Source: Spirochaetota bacterium
GTDB lineage: Bacteria > Spirochaetota > UBA12135 > COTS27
DNA: 10,986 nt
Assembly: GCA_030621685.1 (NCBI GenBank)
Contig: JAUXHF010000039.1
Span: 1 to 10,986 of the forward strand
Direction: 5' to 3'
Positions 1-7,276 of the stretch are shown here, one piece after another; position 1 is the first letter of the stretch, and each line of letters opens with the position of its first letter. The position numbers and the translations under genes are program-made. Under the pieces are notes generated by a model. The model was not told where the DNA came from. It was given only the letters and a program-made list of their open reading frames with translations, and ran no database searches.

Positions 1-310
1 GCAAATCTTTGCTTTGGGCTACCGAAGGTTTGAATGGAAATGTGATGCCTCAAATCTCCGATCCCGCCAGGCAGCGCAGCGCTTTGGTTTTAGCTATGAG
101 GGAGTTTTCCGCCAGCATCAAGTGGTGAAAGGTAGAAACAGAGATACTGCATGGTTTTCATTGCTTGATTCCGAATGGTCTGATATATCAAAATGTTTTG
201 AAGAGTGGCTGGCTCCTGAAAATTTCAACAGTGAGGGTTTGCAGAAACAAAAACTCTCTGCCTTAACAAGCCCCTTTCTAGCGAGGCAGGATCCCTTGTT
301 AAAAACCTAA
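1..310 (+). CDS. GNAT family N-acetyltransferase (RimJ/RimL-like), 5' end outside window
   Basis: This is the C-terminal part of an acetyl-CoA-dependent N-acetyltransferase. The reading frame is open from base 2, and the TTG at 14 is an internal leucine rather than a start, so the gene begins upstream of the window. The visible protein reads FALGYRRFEWKCDASNLRSR, then AAQRFGFSYEG and FRQHQVVKGRNRDTAWFSLL. This is the typical end of the RimJ/RimL-type GNAT fold: the W-K-C-D-A-x-N-x-x-S strand and helix, followed by the LGF-type turn where the enzyme closes around the pantetheine arm. Such enzymes acetylate protein N-termini or small amines; the substrate cannot be told from this fragment. The last 25 or so residues (after EEWLAPENF) are a non-conserved tail. 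Family assignment is confident, function within it is open. Confidence 0.85.
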   Translation, partial: QIFALGYRRFEWKCDASNLRSRQAAQRFGFSYEGVFRQHQVVKGRNRDTAWFSLLDSEWSDISKCFEEWLAPENFNSEGLQKQKLSALTSPFLARQDPLLKT

Positions 311-320
311 ATATTTTTTT
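263..320 (+). terminator. possible terminator overlapping the end of the acetyltransferase gene
   Basis: An exact 8-base inverted repeat, TTAACAAG (263-270) and CTTGTTAA (295-302), encloses a 24-base loop with a small inner CCT/AGG pairing. A run of seven T follows at 314-320. The arms lie in the last codons of the gene and the stop codon is at 308-310. The T run starts 11 bases after the stem, farther than in a standard intrinsic terminator, so this is only a candidate. Confidence 0.3.
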
Positions 321-383
321 AAGCCTTCTTCCATTCTTCGTATGCATGAAGGCCCGCTAATAAAACTACAGCGCCTGTGTGTC

Positions 384-1127
384 ATGAGTAAAGAAAAGAA
401 TGAAGAAAAGAATGAAGAAAAAAAACCTTGCTATGCAATTGTAGGGGCTTTAGGTGAGGAGATAGAAGTTTTTCTGCGCAATTTTTCTATAACAAAAAAA
501 AACATAGCTGGCAATTTCACTTTCTACGAAAGCTGTGAGTTTTCGAAAAACCTTGTGCTAACAAGGTCGGGAGTGGGCAAGGTTTCGGCTGCCATGACAA
601 CACAGAAACTCATAGATATGTACTCGCCGAAGGCTATTTTTTTTACGGGGGTAGCGGGTGCTTTAAACAAAGAATATGCTTTAGGCGATATCGTACTTAG
701 TCGTGATTGCGTGCAGTATGATGTAGATGCTAGCGAGCTGGGCTTTGCTCATGGGCATATTCCATTCACCTCCTATCGGTTTTTCCAAGCTGACGAGGCT
801 TTGCTGGCTTTGGCGATGCGAAGTGCCAGAGCTTTGAACATGAACGTTCACCAAGGTAGAATTCTTACTGCCGATATTTTTTTAAGCCATAAAAAAAAAT
901 TGGAACGACAAGCGCTTCTTTCCGAGTTAGCCGGAGATGCTGTTGAGATGGAGGGGGCTGCCTTAGCCCATGTCTGCGTTGTAAATAAAGTTCCCTTTAT
1001 CCTTATTCGTGCTCTTTCCGATAAAGCCGATGCTAAAGCTAGCCAAGACTTTTCAAATTTCTTTAAACAAGCTGCAGGACGTTCTTTTAGTTTGCTGCGC
1101 TCCATGCTGCAACAGATAGACGTATGA
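384..1127 (+). CDS. mtnN: 5'-methylthioadenosine/S-adenosylhomocysteine nucleosidase
   Basis: This cytoplasmic enzyme cleaves the N-glycosidic bond of 5'-methylthioadenosine and S-adenosylhomocysteine, releasing adenine. It clears by-products of polyamine synthesis and methylation and feeds methionine salvage. The protein (247 aa from ATG 384) shows the family hallmarks. YAIVGALGEEIEVF near the N-terminus carries the Glu matching E. coli Glu12 (about residue 26). VEMEGAALAHVC carries the Glu matching Glu174 (residue 190). RALSDKAD carries the catalytic Asp matching Asp197 (residue 213); the 23-residue spacing between the last two equals that in E. coli. An in-frame ATG at 342 would add 14 residues unlike the family; neither start has a Shine-Dalgarno. 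From 384 the N-terminus still has a lysine/glutamate-rich extension (residues 3-14) encoded by a 12-base tandem repeat. The gene stands apart from the transport genes. Another PNP/UDP-family nucleosidase is the only alternative I would consider. Confidence 0.85.
   Translation: MSKEKNEEKNEEKKPCYAIVGALGEEIEVFLRNFSITKKNIAGNFTFYESCEFSKNLVLTRSGVGKVSAAMTTQKLIDMYSPKAIFFTGVAGALNKEYALGDIVLSRDCVQYDVDASELGFAHGHIPFTSYRFFQADEALLALAMRSARALNMNVHQGRILTADIFLSHKKKLERQALLSELAGDAVEMEGAALAHVCVVNKVPFILIRALSDKADAKASQDFSNFFKQAAGRSFSLLRSMLQQIDV
393..416 (+). repeat. 12-bp tandem duplication in the mtnN N-terminus
   Basis: Two exact copies of GAAAAGAATGAA (393-404 and 405-416) lie in frame and encode EKNE twice. They are followed by a partial third copy running into an A-rich stretch. 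The unit is a multiple of three, so copy changes would only lengthen the charged tail ahead of the first beta strand. Confidence 0.8.
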
Positions 1128-1369
1128 TATGCAAAGATATGCAAAATATGTATAACTAAGGCCTAAGAGAGGCTGCTGTTAAGGCTAGCCAGATACTTCT
1201 CTCTGATGAGCAAAGATGCTACTTTTGATGCCATGTATTTTACTGAAAGTCGTCCCAATTTTTAAACTTTTTGGCAAAATATGGGCATGGAACGGGTCTT
1301 TCTAGGGCATAGCAAGTCTAGCGTATAAAATATCTGAAATATTTGAAAGCCAAATTTCTTGTGATTATA

Positions 1370-1393
1370 AAAAAATAAAAATTTTTATTTTTT
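1370..1393. repeat. perfect 24-bp A/T palindrome
   Basis: The sequence is six A, T, five A, then five T, A, six T, a perfect dyad with no G or C. It ends immediately upstream of, and slightly overlaps, the -35 region of the promoter that follows. An all-A/T stem makes a poor terminator. The A-tract arrangement fits intrinsically bent DNA or a regulator or nucleoid-protein site; the role is inference. Confidence 0.75.
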
Positions 1394-1420
1394 ACTGTTT
1401 TTATGATAAAGTAGTATAAT
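1391..1420 (+). promoter_or_regulatory. sigma70-type promoter for the sugar ABC transporter cassette
   Basis: A perfect TATAAT -10 box lies at 1415-1420. An 18-base spacer separates it from TTTACT at 1391-1396, which matches the TTGACA consensus at four of six positions. Transcription starting near 1427 would give a leader of about 90 bases before the ATG at 1519. It is the best promoter in the window and is placed correctly for the cassette, but the region is so A/T-rich that chance matches are possible. Confidence 0.55.
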
Positions 1421-1507
1421 AAAATTGTAAATTTTTTAAAAATTGAAGCATGTCAGAGAATTACGTAGTGTGAACTTTATTTTACATGCCAATTTCTATA
1501 TGTACCA

Positions 1508-1516
1508 GAGGAGGTG
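1508..1516 (+). promoter_or_regulatory. strong Shine-Dalgarno deciding the binding-protein start
   Basis: GAGGAGGTG ends two bases before ATG 1519, with the AGGAGG core about five bases from it. No comparable site precedes the earlier in-frame ATG at 1486, so 1519 is the likely start. Confidence 0.85.
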
Positions 1517-1518
1517 CC

Positions 1519-2814
1519 ATGAAAAATCTATTATTAAATATACTTTCAGCGAAGTATTTTTTCCTAGCAATGCTAATGGGTTTAGGTCTAACGGCCTTTA
1601 GTTTTGCTGAAGTTGTATTTTATTCAACACAGATGCGGCCAGTTGAAGAAGCCAAAAAAATTAGAGAAAAAGTTTTAGCTAACTTTTCTGGAAATGTTGA
1701 CTTTGTGCCCGATGAAACGCCTATTTGGATTACGAAAATACAGGCAGAAAACAAAACAGGCAAAGTCACGGTATCCCTGTTAGGCGGCTTGCACGGAGAC
1801 TTCTCTCCTGTAGCTTCGGCGCTTGACAATGTTGACGATGTTCTGGGGAAAATTAGCGGGAATAATATTGTGGATACTTTCGTGAAAACAGGCAAACTTG
1901 GCGGGAATTCGCAAAAATACATTCCTTGGGCACAGGCGACCTACATTATGGCTGCCCATAAAGATGCCTTAGCGTATTTGCCAAAGGGCGCGGATGTTAA
2001 TGCTCTAAGCTATAACCAACTGGCGCAATGGGGTCAAAATATGGAAGAGGCGCTTGGTGAAAGGAAAATAGGCTTTCCTGCTGGTCCTAAGGGGCTTATG
2101 CATCGATTTTTCCAAGGGTATTTATATCCATCTTTTACCGATGGTGTTGTGCGGACATTTAAATCGAAAAACGCCGAGAACATGTGGGCTAAATTCCGCC
2201 GTTTCTGGCACCAAAGTGTTAGCCCTCGTTCCACATCTTTTAACAACATGTCAGAACATCTTCTTTCTGGAGAGGTGCTTGTTGCCTTTGATCATACAGC
2301 CCGTTTAATTCCTGCTTTCAATGAAAGACCGAATGACTTTGTTGCTTTCCCAGCCCCATCTGCCCAATATGGTAGAGGCTTTATGGCTGTTATCGTTGGT
2401 TTAGCTATTCCCAAAGGAGCTCCTGAACGAACTGAAGCTTCAGATCTTATTCGTTATTTAACGAGTAAAGAAGCACAGCTAACGGTTCTTGAAGAAATTG
2501 GCTTCTTCCCAATTATTGATATTGAATTGCCAAGCAATCTGCCAAAAGGCACTCAGCTGGCAGGCGATGCTGTTTCTTTGCAATCCTCTTCTAGCGATGC
2601 CCTGCCGGCCTTGTTGCCATCTGGTCTTGGCACAAAAGGTGGCGAGTTTTCTAAAGTGTATAAAGACACCTTTGAAACCATTGTTTTTCGAAACGCTAAT
2701 ATCTCTAAGGTACTGGAAGCCCAAGCTAAAAAGCTGACTGCTATTATGCAGGAATCTGGAGCATCTTGCTGGGCACCAGATGCCCCAAGTAAGGGTCCTT
2801 GTCCTGTAAAATAA
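1519..2814 (+). CDS. periplasmic sugar-binding protein of a CUT1-type ABC transporter
   Basis: This extracellular solute-binding protein (family 1) should capture the substrate in the periplasm and deliver it to the two permeases encoded next. The start at 1519 is chosen over an in-frame ATG at 1486 because the strong Shine-Dalgarno GAGGAGGTG (1508-1516) sits just before it, and because the product (431 aa) then begins with a proper Sec signal peptide. That signal has MKN, a hydrophobic core over residues 13-27, and likely cleavage after FSFA (residue 30). The mature protein begins EVVFYSTQMRPVEEAKKIRE, a start I associate with binding proteins of rhizobial sugar transporters. VLVAFDHTARLIPAF and the lysine-rich C-terminal helices fit the two-lobed fold. 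Length is normal for the family. The neighbouring MalK-like ATPase and cytoplasmic glycosidase suggest an oligosaccharide or glycoside substrate; sequence alone does not identify it. Confidence 0.85.
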   Translation: MKNLLLNILSAKYFFLAMLMGLGLTAFSFAEVVFYSTQMRPVEEAKKIREKVLANFSGNVDFVPDETPIWITKIQAENKTGKVTVSLLGGLHGDFSPVASALDNVDDVLGKISGNNIVDTFVKTGKLGGNSQKYIPWAQATYIMAAHKDALAYLPKGADVNALSYNQLAQWGQNMEEALGERKIGFPAGPKGLMHRFFQGYLYPSFTDGVVRTFKSKNAENMWAKFRRFWHQSVSPRSTSFNNMSEHLLSGEVLVAFDHTARLIPAFNERPNDFVAFPAPSAQYGRGFMAVIVGLAIPKGAPERTEASDLIRYLTSKEAQLTVLEEIGFFPIIDIELPSNLPKGTQLAGDAVSLQSSSSDALPALLPSGLGTKGGEFSKVYKDTFETIVFRNANISKVLEAQAKKLTAIMQESGASCWAPDAPSKGPCPVK

Positions 2815-2833
2815 GAATAGGCTAATAAACATT

Positions 2834-2865
2834 CTCTAGAGTTAAATATTCTCTAGAGTTTTTTT
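2834..2865 (+). terminator. intrinsic terminator-like hairpin between binding protein and permease
   Basis: CTCTAGAG (2834-2841) and CTCTAGAG (2851-2858) pair over 8 bases around a 9-base loop and are followed directly by seven T (2859-2865). This is the classic form of a Rho-independent terminator, with a short and only half-GC stem. It begins 20 bases after the binding-protein stop codon and ends three bases before the permease ATG. Partial termination here would lower permease expression relative to binding protein; leakiness is inferred from the absence of a separate promoter downstream. Confidence 0.65.
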
Positions 2866-2868
2866 ACT

Positions 2869-3720
2869 ATGAAAGAATTAAATAAAGTAATGCCTTACTT
2901 GCTCTTAGCACCAAGTGTTGTATTTTTGGTATTTTTCTTTTTTAGTCCTTTTGTAGAGACTTTTTTTATTGCCTTTAAGAATGCTGAAGGCGGGTATGGT
3001 TTGCATAGCTTTAGGAAAATGTATGATGATCTAAATTTCTTTGTTGCTCTAAAAAACACAATTTTCCTGCTTTTTGCTGTGGTGCCATTGCAGCTTGTGC
3101 TGGCGGTATGGATGAGCCTTACCTTGCGGAAAATAAAGAAATTTCGTGGTGCTATTTTATATATATGGACGATACCCTTGGGCATATCCGATTTAGCGGC
3201 GGGCATTATATGGCTGTCTATTCTAACGGAGAGGGGCTATTTGAACACGATATTTTTGAATTTGGGTTTTATAGAGAAGCCAGAATTGTGGTTATCGTAT
3301 GAGCATCCGCTGCTGTTATTTGCTGCTGTGGCGATAGCCGAGATTTGGCGATCGCTTGCCTTAGTCTTGCTTATTATTATAGCAGGCCTGCAACTTATAC
3401 CTAAGGAATATGATGAGGCGGCGGATGTTTTTGGTGCTGGTGCTTTTCGTAAACTTTTTAGGGTAACCTTGCCACTGCTGAAGCCCAGCATTCAATCGGC
3501 GCTTATTTTACGGAGCATTTTAGCCTTAGAGGTTTTTGCTGTGGCTGTGGCTATTGGCGGCACCAATTTGCCTGTTTTAGCCAGTGAAGCCTATAACTGG
3601 ATGGCTAATTATCTTGATTACGGCGTTGCCAGTGCCTATGCTCTTGTGTTATTGGCCCTTTCCATTATCAGCACGCTTGGCTATTTATTTTTTCTTAGAA
3701 CGCCGGCGGATGCTGCGTAA
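2869..3720 (+). CDS. sugar ABC transporter permease (MalF/UgpA type)
   Basis: This is the first of two inner-membrane subunits forming the import channel. The 283-aa protein has six hydrophobic segments, at about residues 9-31, 63-86, 95-119, 147-173, 210-231 and 252-276. The binding-protein-dependent permease (EAA) loop lies between the fourth and fifth. It begins at Glu183, EAADVFGAGAFRKL, and runs to the Leu-Pro at 201-202, where the coupling helix docks on the ATPase. The long first periplasmic loop of E. coli MalF is absent, as usual for the shorter CUT1 permeases. The start ATG follows the T run of the preceding hairpin by three bases and has no Shine-Dalgarno. An alternative ATG at 2890 (residue 8) also lacks one and would cut close to the first membrane segment, so 2869 is kept. 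Confidence 0.85.
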   Translation: MKELNKVMPYLLLAPSVVFLVFFFFSPFVETFFIAFKNAEGGYGLHSFRKMYDDLNFFVALKNTIFLLFAVVPLQLVLAVWMSLTLRKIKKFRGAILYIWTIPLGISDLAAGIIWLSILTERGYLNTIFLNLGFIEKPELWLSYEHPLLLFAAVAIAEIWRSLALVLLIIIAGLQLIPKEYDEAADVFGAGAFRKLFRVTLPLLKPSIQSALILRSILALEVFAVAVAIGGTNLPVLASEAYNWMANYLDYGVASAYALVLLALSIISTLGYLFFLRTPADAA

Positions 3721-3784
3721 CAATATTTCAAGATATTTTAGCAAGATGTTTTAGATTCATTCAAAACTGTGTGGAGCTATTTTT

Positions 3785-4588
3785 ATGCGGAAAAAAGCAA
3801 TTTTATATTATGGGCTGGGCATTTTTTTCTGCCTTAGTGTTTTACTGCCCATATATTTTCTTATCGTGCTTTCTGTATCTGGGCGGGATGCGGTGTATGC
3901 TTGGCCGAAAATATTCTACGTCGCGAATTTAGATTGGAGTATGTTTCGCTTTTTCTTTGAGGTGGAGGGCGTTACTCGAGCTATGTTTAATTCTGTTCTT
4001 GTCGCCTCATTAACGGTGGTTTTTGCGATAGGCCTGGGGACGCCAGCAGCCTATGCCTTGGCCAGATACAATTTTTTTGGAAAGAATTTTTATCGCATTG
4101 CAATTTTATTCACCAGAGCTTTTCCGGTAGCTATTTTGGCACTGCCTTTAACGGTTCGGTTTATTAACCTAGGCATTTACGATACCATTTGGGCTGTGGT
4201 TATTGTGCATACGGCCTTGGCTCTGCCTTTTTCCATTCTTATCCAATCGAACCTGTTTCAAAGTGTCCCTAAAGAACTTGAAGAAGCCGCATGGCTATTA
4301 GGCTGCACAAAATTGCAAGCCTTTTTTAAAATCATGCTGCCTATATGTATGCCCAGTGTGGCGGCTACAGCTATTTTTGCCTTTATTATTTCTTGGAACG
4401 AGGTTTTTGCAGCGGCTGTGCTTACTGTGAAAAATCGTACGCTCACGGCTTTTCTTATTTCACAAATATCCGAATCGCCGCTTTTTTTCCAGATTACAGG
4501 TAGTTTTTTTCTTGTTATACCAACTTTGTTTTTTATTTTCATTGTTCGTAAGTACTTGTTTAGCCTTTGGGGCATCACAAATAAATAG
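3785..4588 (+). CDS. sugar ABC transporter permease (MalG/UgpE type)
   Basis: This second channel subunit is expected to pair with the permease encoded just upstream. The 267-aa protein has six hydrophobic segments, at about residues 8-31, 68-93, 104-127, 131-155, 191-215 and 236-256. A canonical EAA loop from Glu167 reads EAAWLLGCTKLQAF, with the Leu-Pro of the motif before PICMP. The following WNEVFAAAVLT matches the W-N-E-F segment typical of MalG-type subunits. A GGAG at 3773-3776, eight bases before the ATG, supports the start. The 64-base gap from the preceding gene and 86-base gap to the ATPase are consistent with one transcript. A 7-base inverted repeat, TTAGCCT (4560-4566) and AGGCTAA (4587-4593), straddles the stop codon; without a T run it is not a terminator, but it could protect the message end. 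Confidence 0.87.
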   Translation: MRKKAILYYGLGIFFCLSVLLPIYFLIVLSVSGRDAVYAWPKIFYVANLDWSMFRFFFEVEGVTRAMFNSVLVASLTVVFAIGLGTPAAYALARYNFFGKNFYRIAILFTRAFPVAILALPLTVRFINLGIYDTIWAVVIVHTALALPFSILIQSNLFQSVPKELEEAAWLLGCTKLQAFFKIMLPICMPSVAATAIFAFIISWNEVFAAAVLTVKNRTLTAFLISQISESPLFFQITGSFFLVIPTLFFIFIVRKYLFSLWGITNK

Positions 4589-4674
4589 GCTAAGGTAAGG
4601 CCATACATTTCTGCAGTTTTTAGCTGTCCTAGCTATTTAACCTATCGCTGATTTTTTAGTAACCGAGCGTTCTT

Positions 4675-5796
4675 ATGGCAACAATTCACATTGAAGATGT
4701 TTCAAAAAACTTTGGAACTTTTCATGCCCTGAAAAACATTTTTCTTAGCGCTGAAGATAAGGAATTCACAGCCTTGCTGGGTCCTTCGGGCTCTGGCAAA
4801 ACAACATTGCTTAGGACAGTCGCCGGCCTTGAGCAAGCCAGCTCTGGGCGCATCTCTATTGGTGCTATGCGGGTAGATAACCTTGCTCCAAAAGATAGGC
4901 ATTTGGCGATGGTTTTTCAAAACTATGCTGTGTTCCCGCATATGACTGTAGCAGACAACATTTCTTTTGGTTTAAAAACAAAGGGTGCCTTGAAAGAGTA
5001 TATAGCGGAGCATACACAAAGAACGGCAGCCTTGCTACATATTGAAGATGTTCTGCATAAATACCCAAATAAGCTTTCTGGCGGACAGCGGCAGCGTGTA
5101 TCGGTGGCTCGGGCCTTGGCTGTGCAGCCTCAGGTCTTGCTTATGGATGAGCCTTTATCGAACCTTGATGCATTGCTTCGCTTAGAAATGCGGTCGGAGC
5201 TGAAAGCTCTTTTGAAAAAATCTGAAACCACTACCTTGTATGTTACGCATGACCAAATAGAGGCGATGAGCATGGCTGATAAAATTGCCGTTATGAATAA
5301 TGGCGAAATAATGCAGTATGGTCCGCCAGAGGAAATTTATTTTAAGCCAAAACATGAATTTGTAGCTCGTTTTATTGGCAGCCCGCCTATGAACCTTTTC
5401 ACTGTGCAAACGCTAAAAACCGTGAATAAAAAAACCTTTGCTGTTATAAATAATGATATAGCTTTTGTCATAGAAGCTAGCTTGAAAACAAAAATTCAAG
5501 AAAATTTTGATGCTTGCGGCGTTCTCGTGGGCATTAGACCAGAGCAGCTTTCTTTTAAAGGCTCTGCCAGCCATGCAAAAACGTTCGCAGATGCATCAAC
5601 TATTCAGAGTGAGGTTCTAACAATTGAGCAACTTGGCTCGAACACGCTTTTGGTTTTGAAATCAAATGAAATATTGTTTAGGGTTATGGAAAAATACGGC
5701 ATTAAAATTGATTTGAATGATAGGGTGACTTTCGGCTATCAGCCAAACCAGCTTAGCTGGTTTGGCAAAGACAGCGGCATGCATATAGAAGCATAA
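4675..5796 (+). CDS. sugar ABC transporter ATP-binding protein (MalK/UgpC type)
   Basis: This cytoplasmic ATPase should energise import by the two permeases. The 373-aa protein has all nucleotide-binding motifs in order. These are Walker A GPSGSGKTT (36-44), Q-loop Gln82 in MVFQNYAVFPHM, signature LSGGQRQRVSVARAL (134 on), Walker B VLLMDEP with Asp158-Glu159, D-loop SNLD (162-165) and H-loop His192 in YVTHDQIEAM. The last third (from about 235, after ARFIGSPPMN) is the MalK-like TOBE regulatory domain, with the VGIRPEQL segment. Length and domain order are normal for the CUT1 subfamily, whose members carry oligosaccharides, glycosides and polyol phosphates. There is no convincing Shine-Dalgarno before ATG 4675. 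The motifs are intact, so the transporter should be functional. Confidence 0.92.
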   Translation: MATIHIEDVSKNFGTFHALKNIFLSAEDKEFTALLGPSGSGKTTLLRTVAGLEQASSGRISIGAMRVDNLAPKDRHLAMVFQNYAVFPHMTVADNISFGLKTKGALKEYIAEHTQRTAALLHIEDVLHKYPNKLSGGQRQRVSVARALAVQPQVLLMDEPLSNLDALLRLEMRSELKALLKKSETTTLYVTHDQIEAMSMADKIAVMNNGEIMQYGPPEEIYFKPKHEFVARFIGSPPMNLFTVQTLKTVNKKTFAVINNDIAFVIEASLKTKIQENFDACGVLVGIRPEQLSFKGSASHAKTFADASTIQSEVLTIEQLGSNTLLVLKSNEILFRVMEKYGIKIDLNDRVTFGYQPNQLSWFGKDSGMHIEA

Positions 5797-5971
5797 GCTA
5801 AATACCTCTGTAAACCCGTAAGCTAGTTTTTCTGTTGCCTGTGTTTTTTCTTAGCTATCCTCTTCTTACAGCCAGCAGCTTTAATGGTACTGGCAGCCTG
5901 CCGTAGAACATGAGCATGGGAATGGGCATGGGCATGTCCTTTTTATCTTAATAATCGTATACTTGTTAGCA
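5797..5971. other. spacer between ATPase and glycosidase genes
   Basis: These 175 bases contain no gene, promoter or terminator that I can support. An imperfect hexamer repeat at 5915-5936 is their only distinctive element. The spacing is larger than elsewhere in the cassette, so the glycosidase may be transcribed separately or by read-through. Confidence 0.5.
5915..5936. repeat. imperfect hexamer tandem repeat (CATGGG)
   Basis: CATGGG, AATGGG, CATGGG and CATG follow one another directly, 35 bases ahead of the glycosidase start. It is G-rich against an A/T-rich background. No function is evident. Confidence 0.7.
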
Positions 5972-7276
5972 ATGAAAATATCTGAAGCATTAATACAGAA
6001 AGCCAAGCGCACACTAGAAGCTAATAGGCGTGGTCATTTTACACTGCCAAGCAAGCATTTGTATGCAGCGCAATGGAATTGGGATGCTGTTTTTATAGCC
6101 ATGGGTTACGCCACGTATAATGAAGCGCAGGCTTGGCTAGAATTAGAAAGCTTGTTTAAGGCGCAGTGGGAAAATGGCATGCTGCCACATATAGTTTTTC
6201 ATGAGAGCGCCGAGCAGTACTATCCAAATGCCCAAGATTGGAATGTGCCGGTAGCCTATAGTCATAGCAAGCTGCCTTGCTCGGGAATAACGCAGCCTCC
6301 TGTGGCCGCCTATGGCCTAGAGCTTGTGCTGGGAGTGGTGGGGAACACAGCAGAGGCTGCAGCGCATGGGGCAGCTCTTTACCCGAAAGTTATGGCTTGG
6401 CATAAATGGTTTTATGAATATCGTCAGTACAAAAACAGTGGCTTTGTTTTTATAACACATCCTTGGGAATCGGGTCGAGACAATAGTGTTCTCTGGGATA
6501 AGGCCCTAAGGAGGGTTCAGATAACAGGCAGGTATCATAAAAAACGTAAAGACACAAGCCAAATAAATCCCGATCATCGCCCGCTTAATGCCATATATGA
6601 TATCTATATGTCTTTGGTTGAAGAACAGAAGACCTTAGGCTACAAGGCTACTTTGATTGCAGAGCGTTCATCTTTTAAGGTTGTTGATATGGGCTTTAAT
6701 GCAATTTTAGCCAGATCGAATTGGTCTTTGCTAAGCCTAGCCAGGCGCTTTGGGAACAAAGACGATGTTCGGCAAATAGAGGGCTGGATAGCTGCTTTTA
6801 AAACAGGTAGCAAGCTTTTTTATGATGAAAAAAAACAGCTGTATGTAAGCTATGATATGATTTCTGGTAGCCACATAGGCCATGAAGATATAGGCTCGTA
6901 CATGCTTATTTTCGCTGGAACGTTAGAGCCAGCGGAGCTGCAAAACACCTTCTCTAGAATGGAAAAACTGCTGCATACTTTTTCTTATGGCATGCCAAGC
7001 CTGCACCCCGAAGACCCTAATTTTGAGGCGAAACGCTATTGGCGAGGCTCTTCATGGCTGCATATCAACTGGCTGCTTATGCAGGGCTTTTATTATTATA
7101 ACAAGGAAGCCTTAGCCCAGCAGCTTTCCCAAACCTGCATTCGGCTGGCTGAGAAAAGTGGTTATTACGAGTATTATGATCCTTATACAGCAGAAGGTAT
7201 TGGTGCTAGCCATTTCTCTTGGCCTGCGGCTATCATCCTCTTACTTGAAAAGAAAGTTCGCATGGTACTTTCATAA
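5972..7276 (+). CDS. cytoplasmic glycoside hydrolase, GH63 / mannosylglycerate-hydrolase-like
   Basis: This is an (alpha/alpha)6-barrel glycosidase of the clan including GH63 and the bacterial mannosylglycerate/glucosylglycerate hydrolases, often annotated as trehalase-like. The start at ATG 5972 (434 aa) is preferred to TTG 5963; neither has a Shine-Dalgarno. No signal peptide or membrane segment is present, so it should act in the cytoplasm. Landmarks in order: QWNWDAVFIAMG (34-45), QWENGMLPHIVF (65-76), SGITQPPVAAYG (104-115), THPWESGRDNSVLWD with the presumed general acid Asp170, YWRGSSWLHINWLL (356 on), and YYEYYDPYTAEG with the presumed general base Glu400, ending HFSWPAA. The two acids are assigned by analogy with GH63 enzymes, not tested. 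Position after a CUT1 transporter implies that it splits the imported glycoside. Mannosyl- or glucosylglycerate is a reasonable guess; an alpha-glucosidic disaccharide is possible too. Confidence 0.8.
   Translation: MKISEALIQKAKRTLEANRRGHFTLPSKHLYAAQWNWDAVFIAMGYATYNEAQAWLELESLFKAQWENGMLPHIVFHESAEQYYPNAQDWNVPVAYSHSKLPCSGITQPPVAAYGLELVLGVVGNTAEAAAHGAALYPKVMAWHKWFYEYRQYKNSGFVFITHPWESGRDNSVLWDKALRRVQITGRYHKKRKDTSQINPDHRPLNAIYDIYMSLVEEQKTLGYKATLIAERSSFKVVDMGFNAILARSNWSLLSLARRFGNKDDVRQIEGWIAAFKTGSKLFYDEKKQLYVSYDMISGSHIGHEDIGSYMLIFAGTLEPAELQNTFSRMEKLLHTFSYGMPSLHPEDPNFEAKRYWRGSSWLHINWLLMQGFYYYNKEALAQQLSQTCIRLAEKSGYYEYYDPYTAEGIGASHFSWPAAIILLLEKKVRMVLS

Larger units (their letters stand above)
1128..1518. 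other. intergenic region upstream of the sugar transport cassette
   Basis: This 391-base stretch has no gene I can support. It opens with two exact copies of GATATGCAAA (1126-1135, 1136-1145) overlapping the mtnN stop codon. Around 1165-1205, AGAGAG and CTCTCT arms and a nested GGCT/AGCC pairing could form a weak folded RNA without a T run. From 1207 to 1325 short open stretches in several frames are broken by stops and match nothing I recognise. The last 150 bases are very A/T-rich and hold a perfect palindrome, a promoter and the leader of the binding-protein gene. Confidence 0.7.

Noticed and set aside
1206..1325. Possible gene remnant between mtnN and the transport cassette
   Set aside because: A frame starting MSKDATFDAMYF stops after 19 residues and continues open for about 20 more codons, but neither part resembles a known protein.
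2895..3206. Antisense frame within the first permease gene
   Set aside because: It is a shadow of a gene with a clear EAA loop and six membrane segments.
5795..5856. AGCTAA and TTAGCT arms after the ATPase gene as a terminator
   Set aside because: Only six bases pair across a loop of about 50 and no T run follows the second arm.
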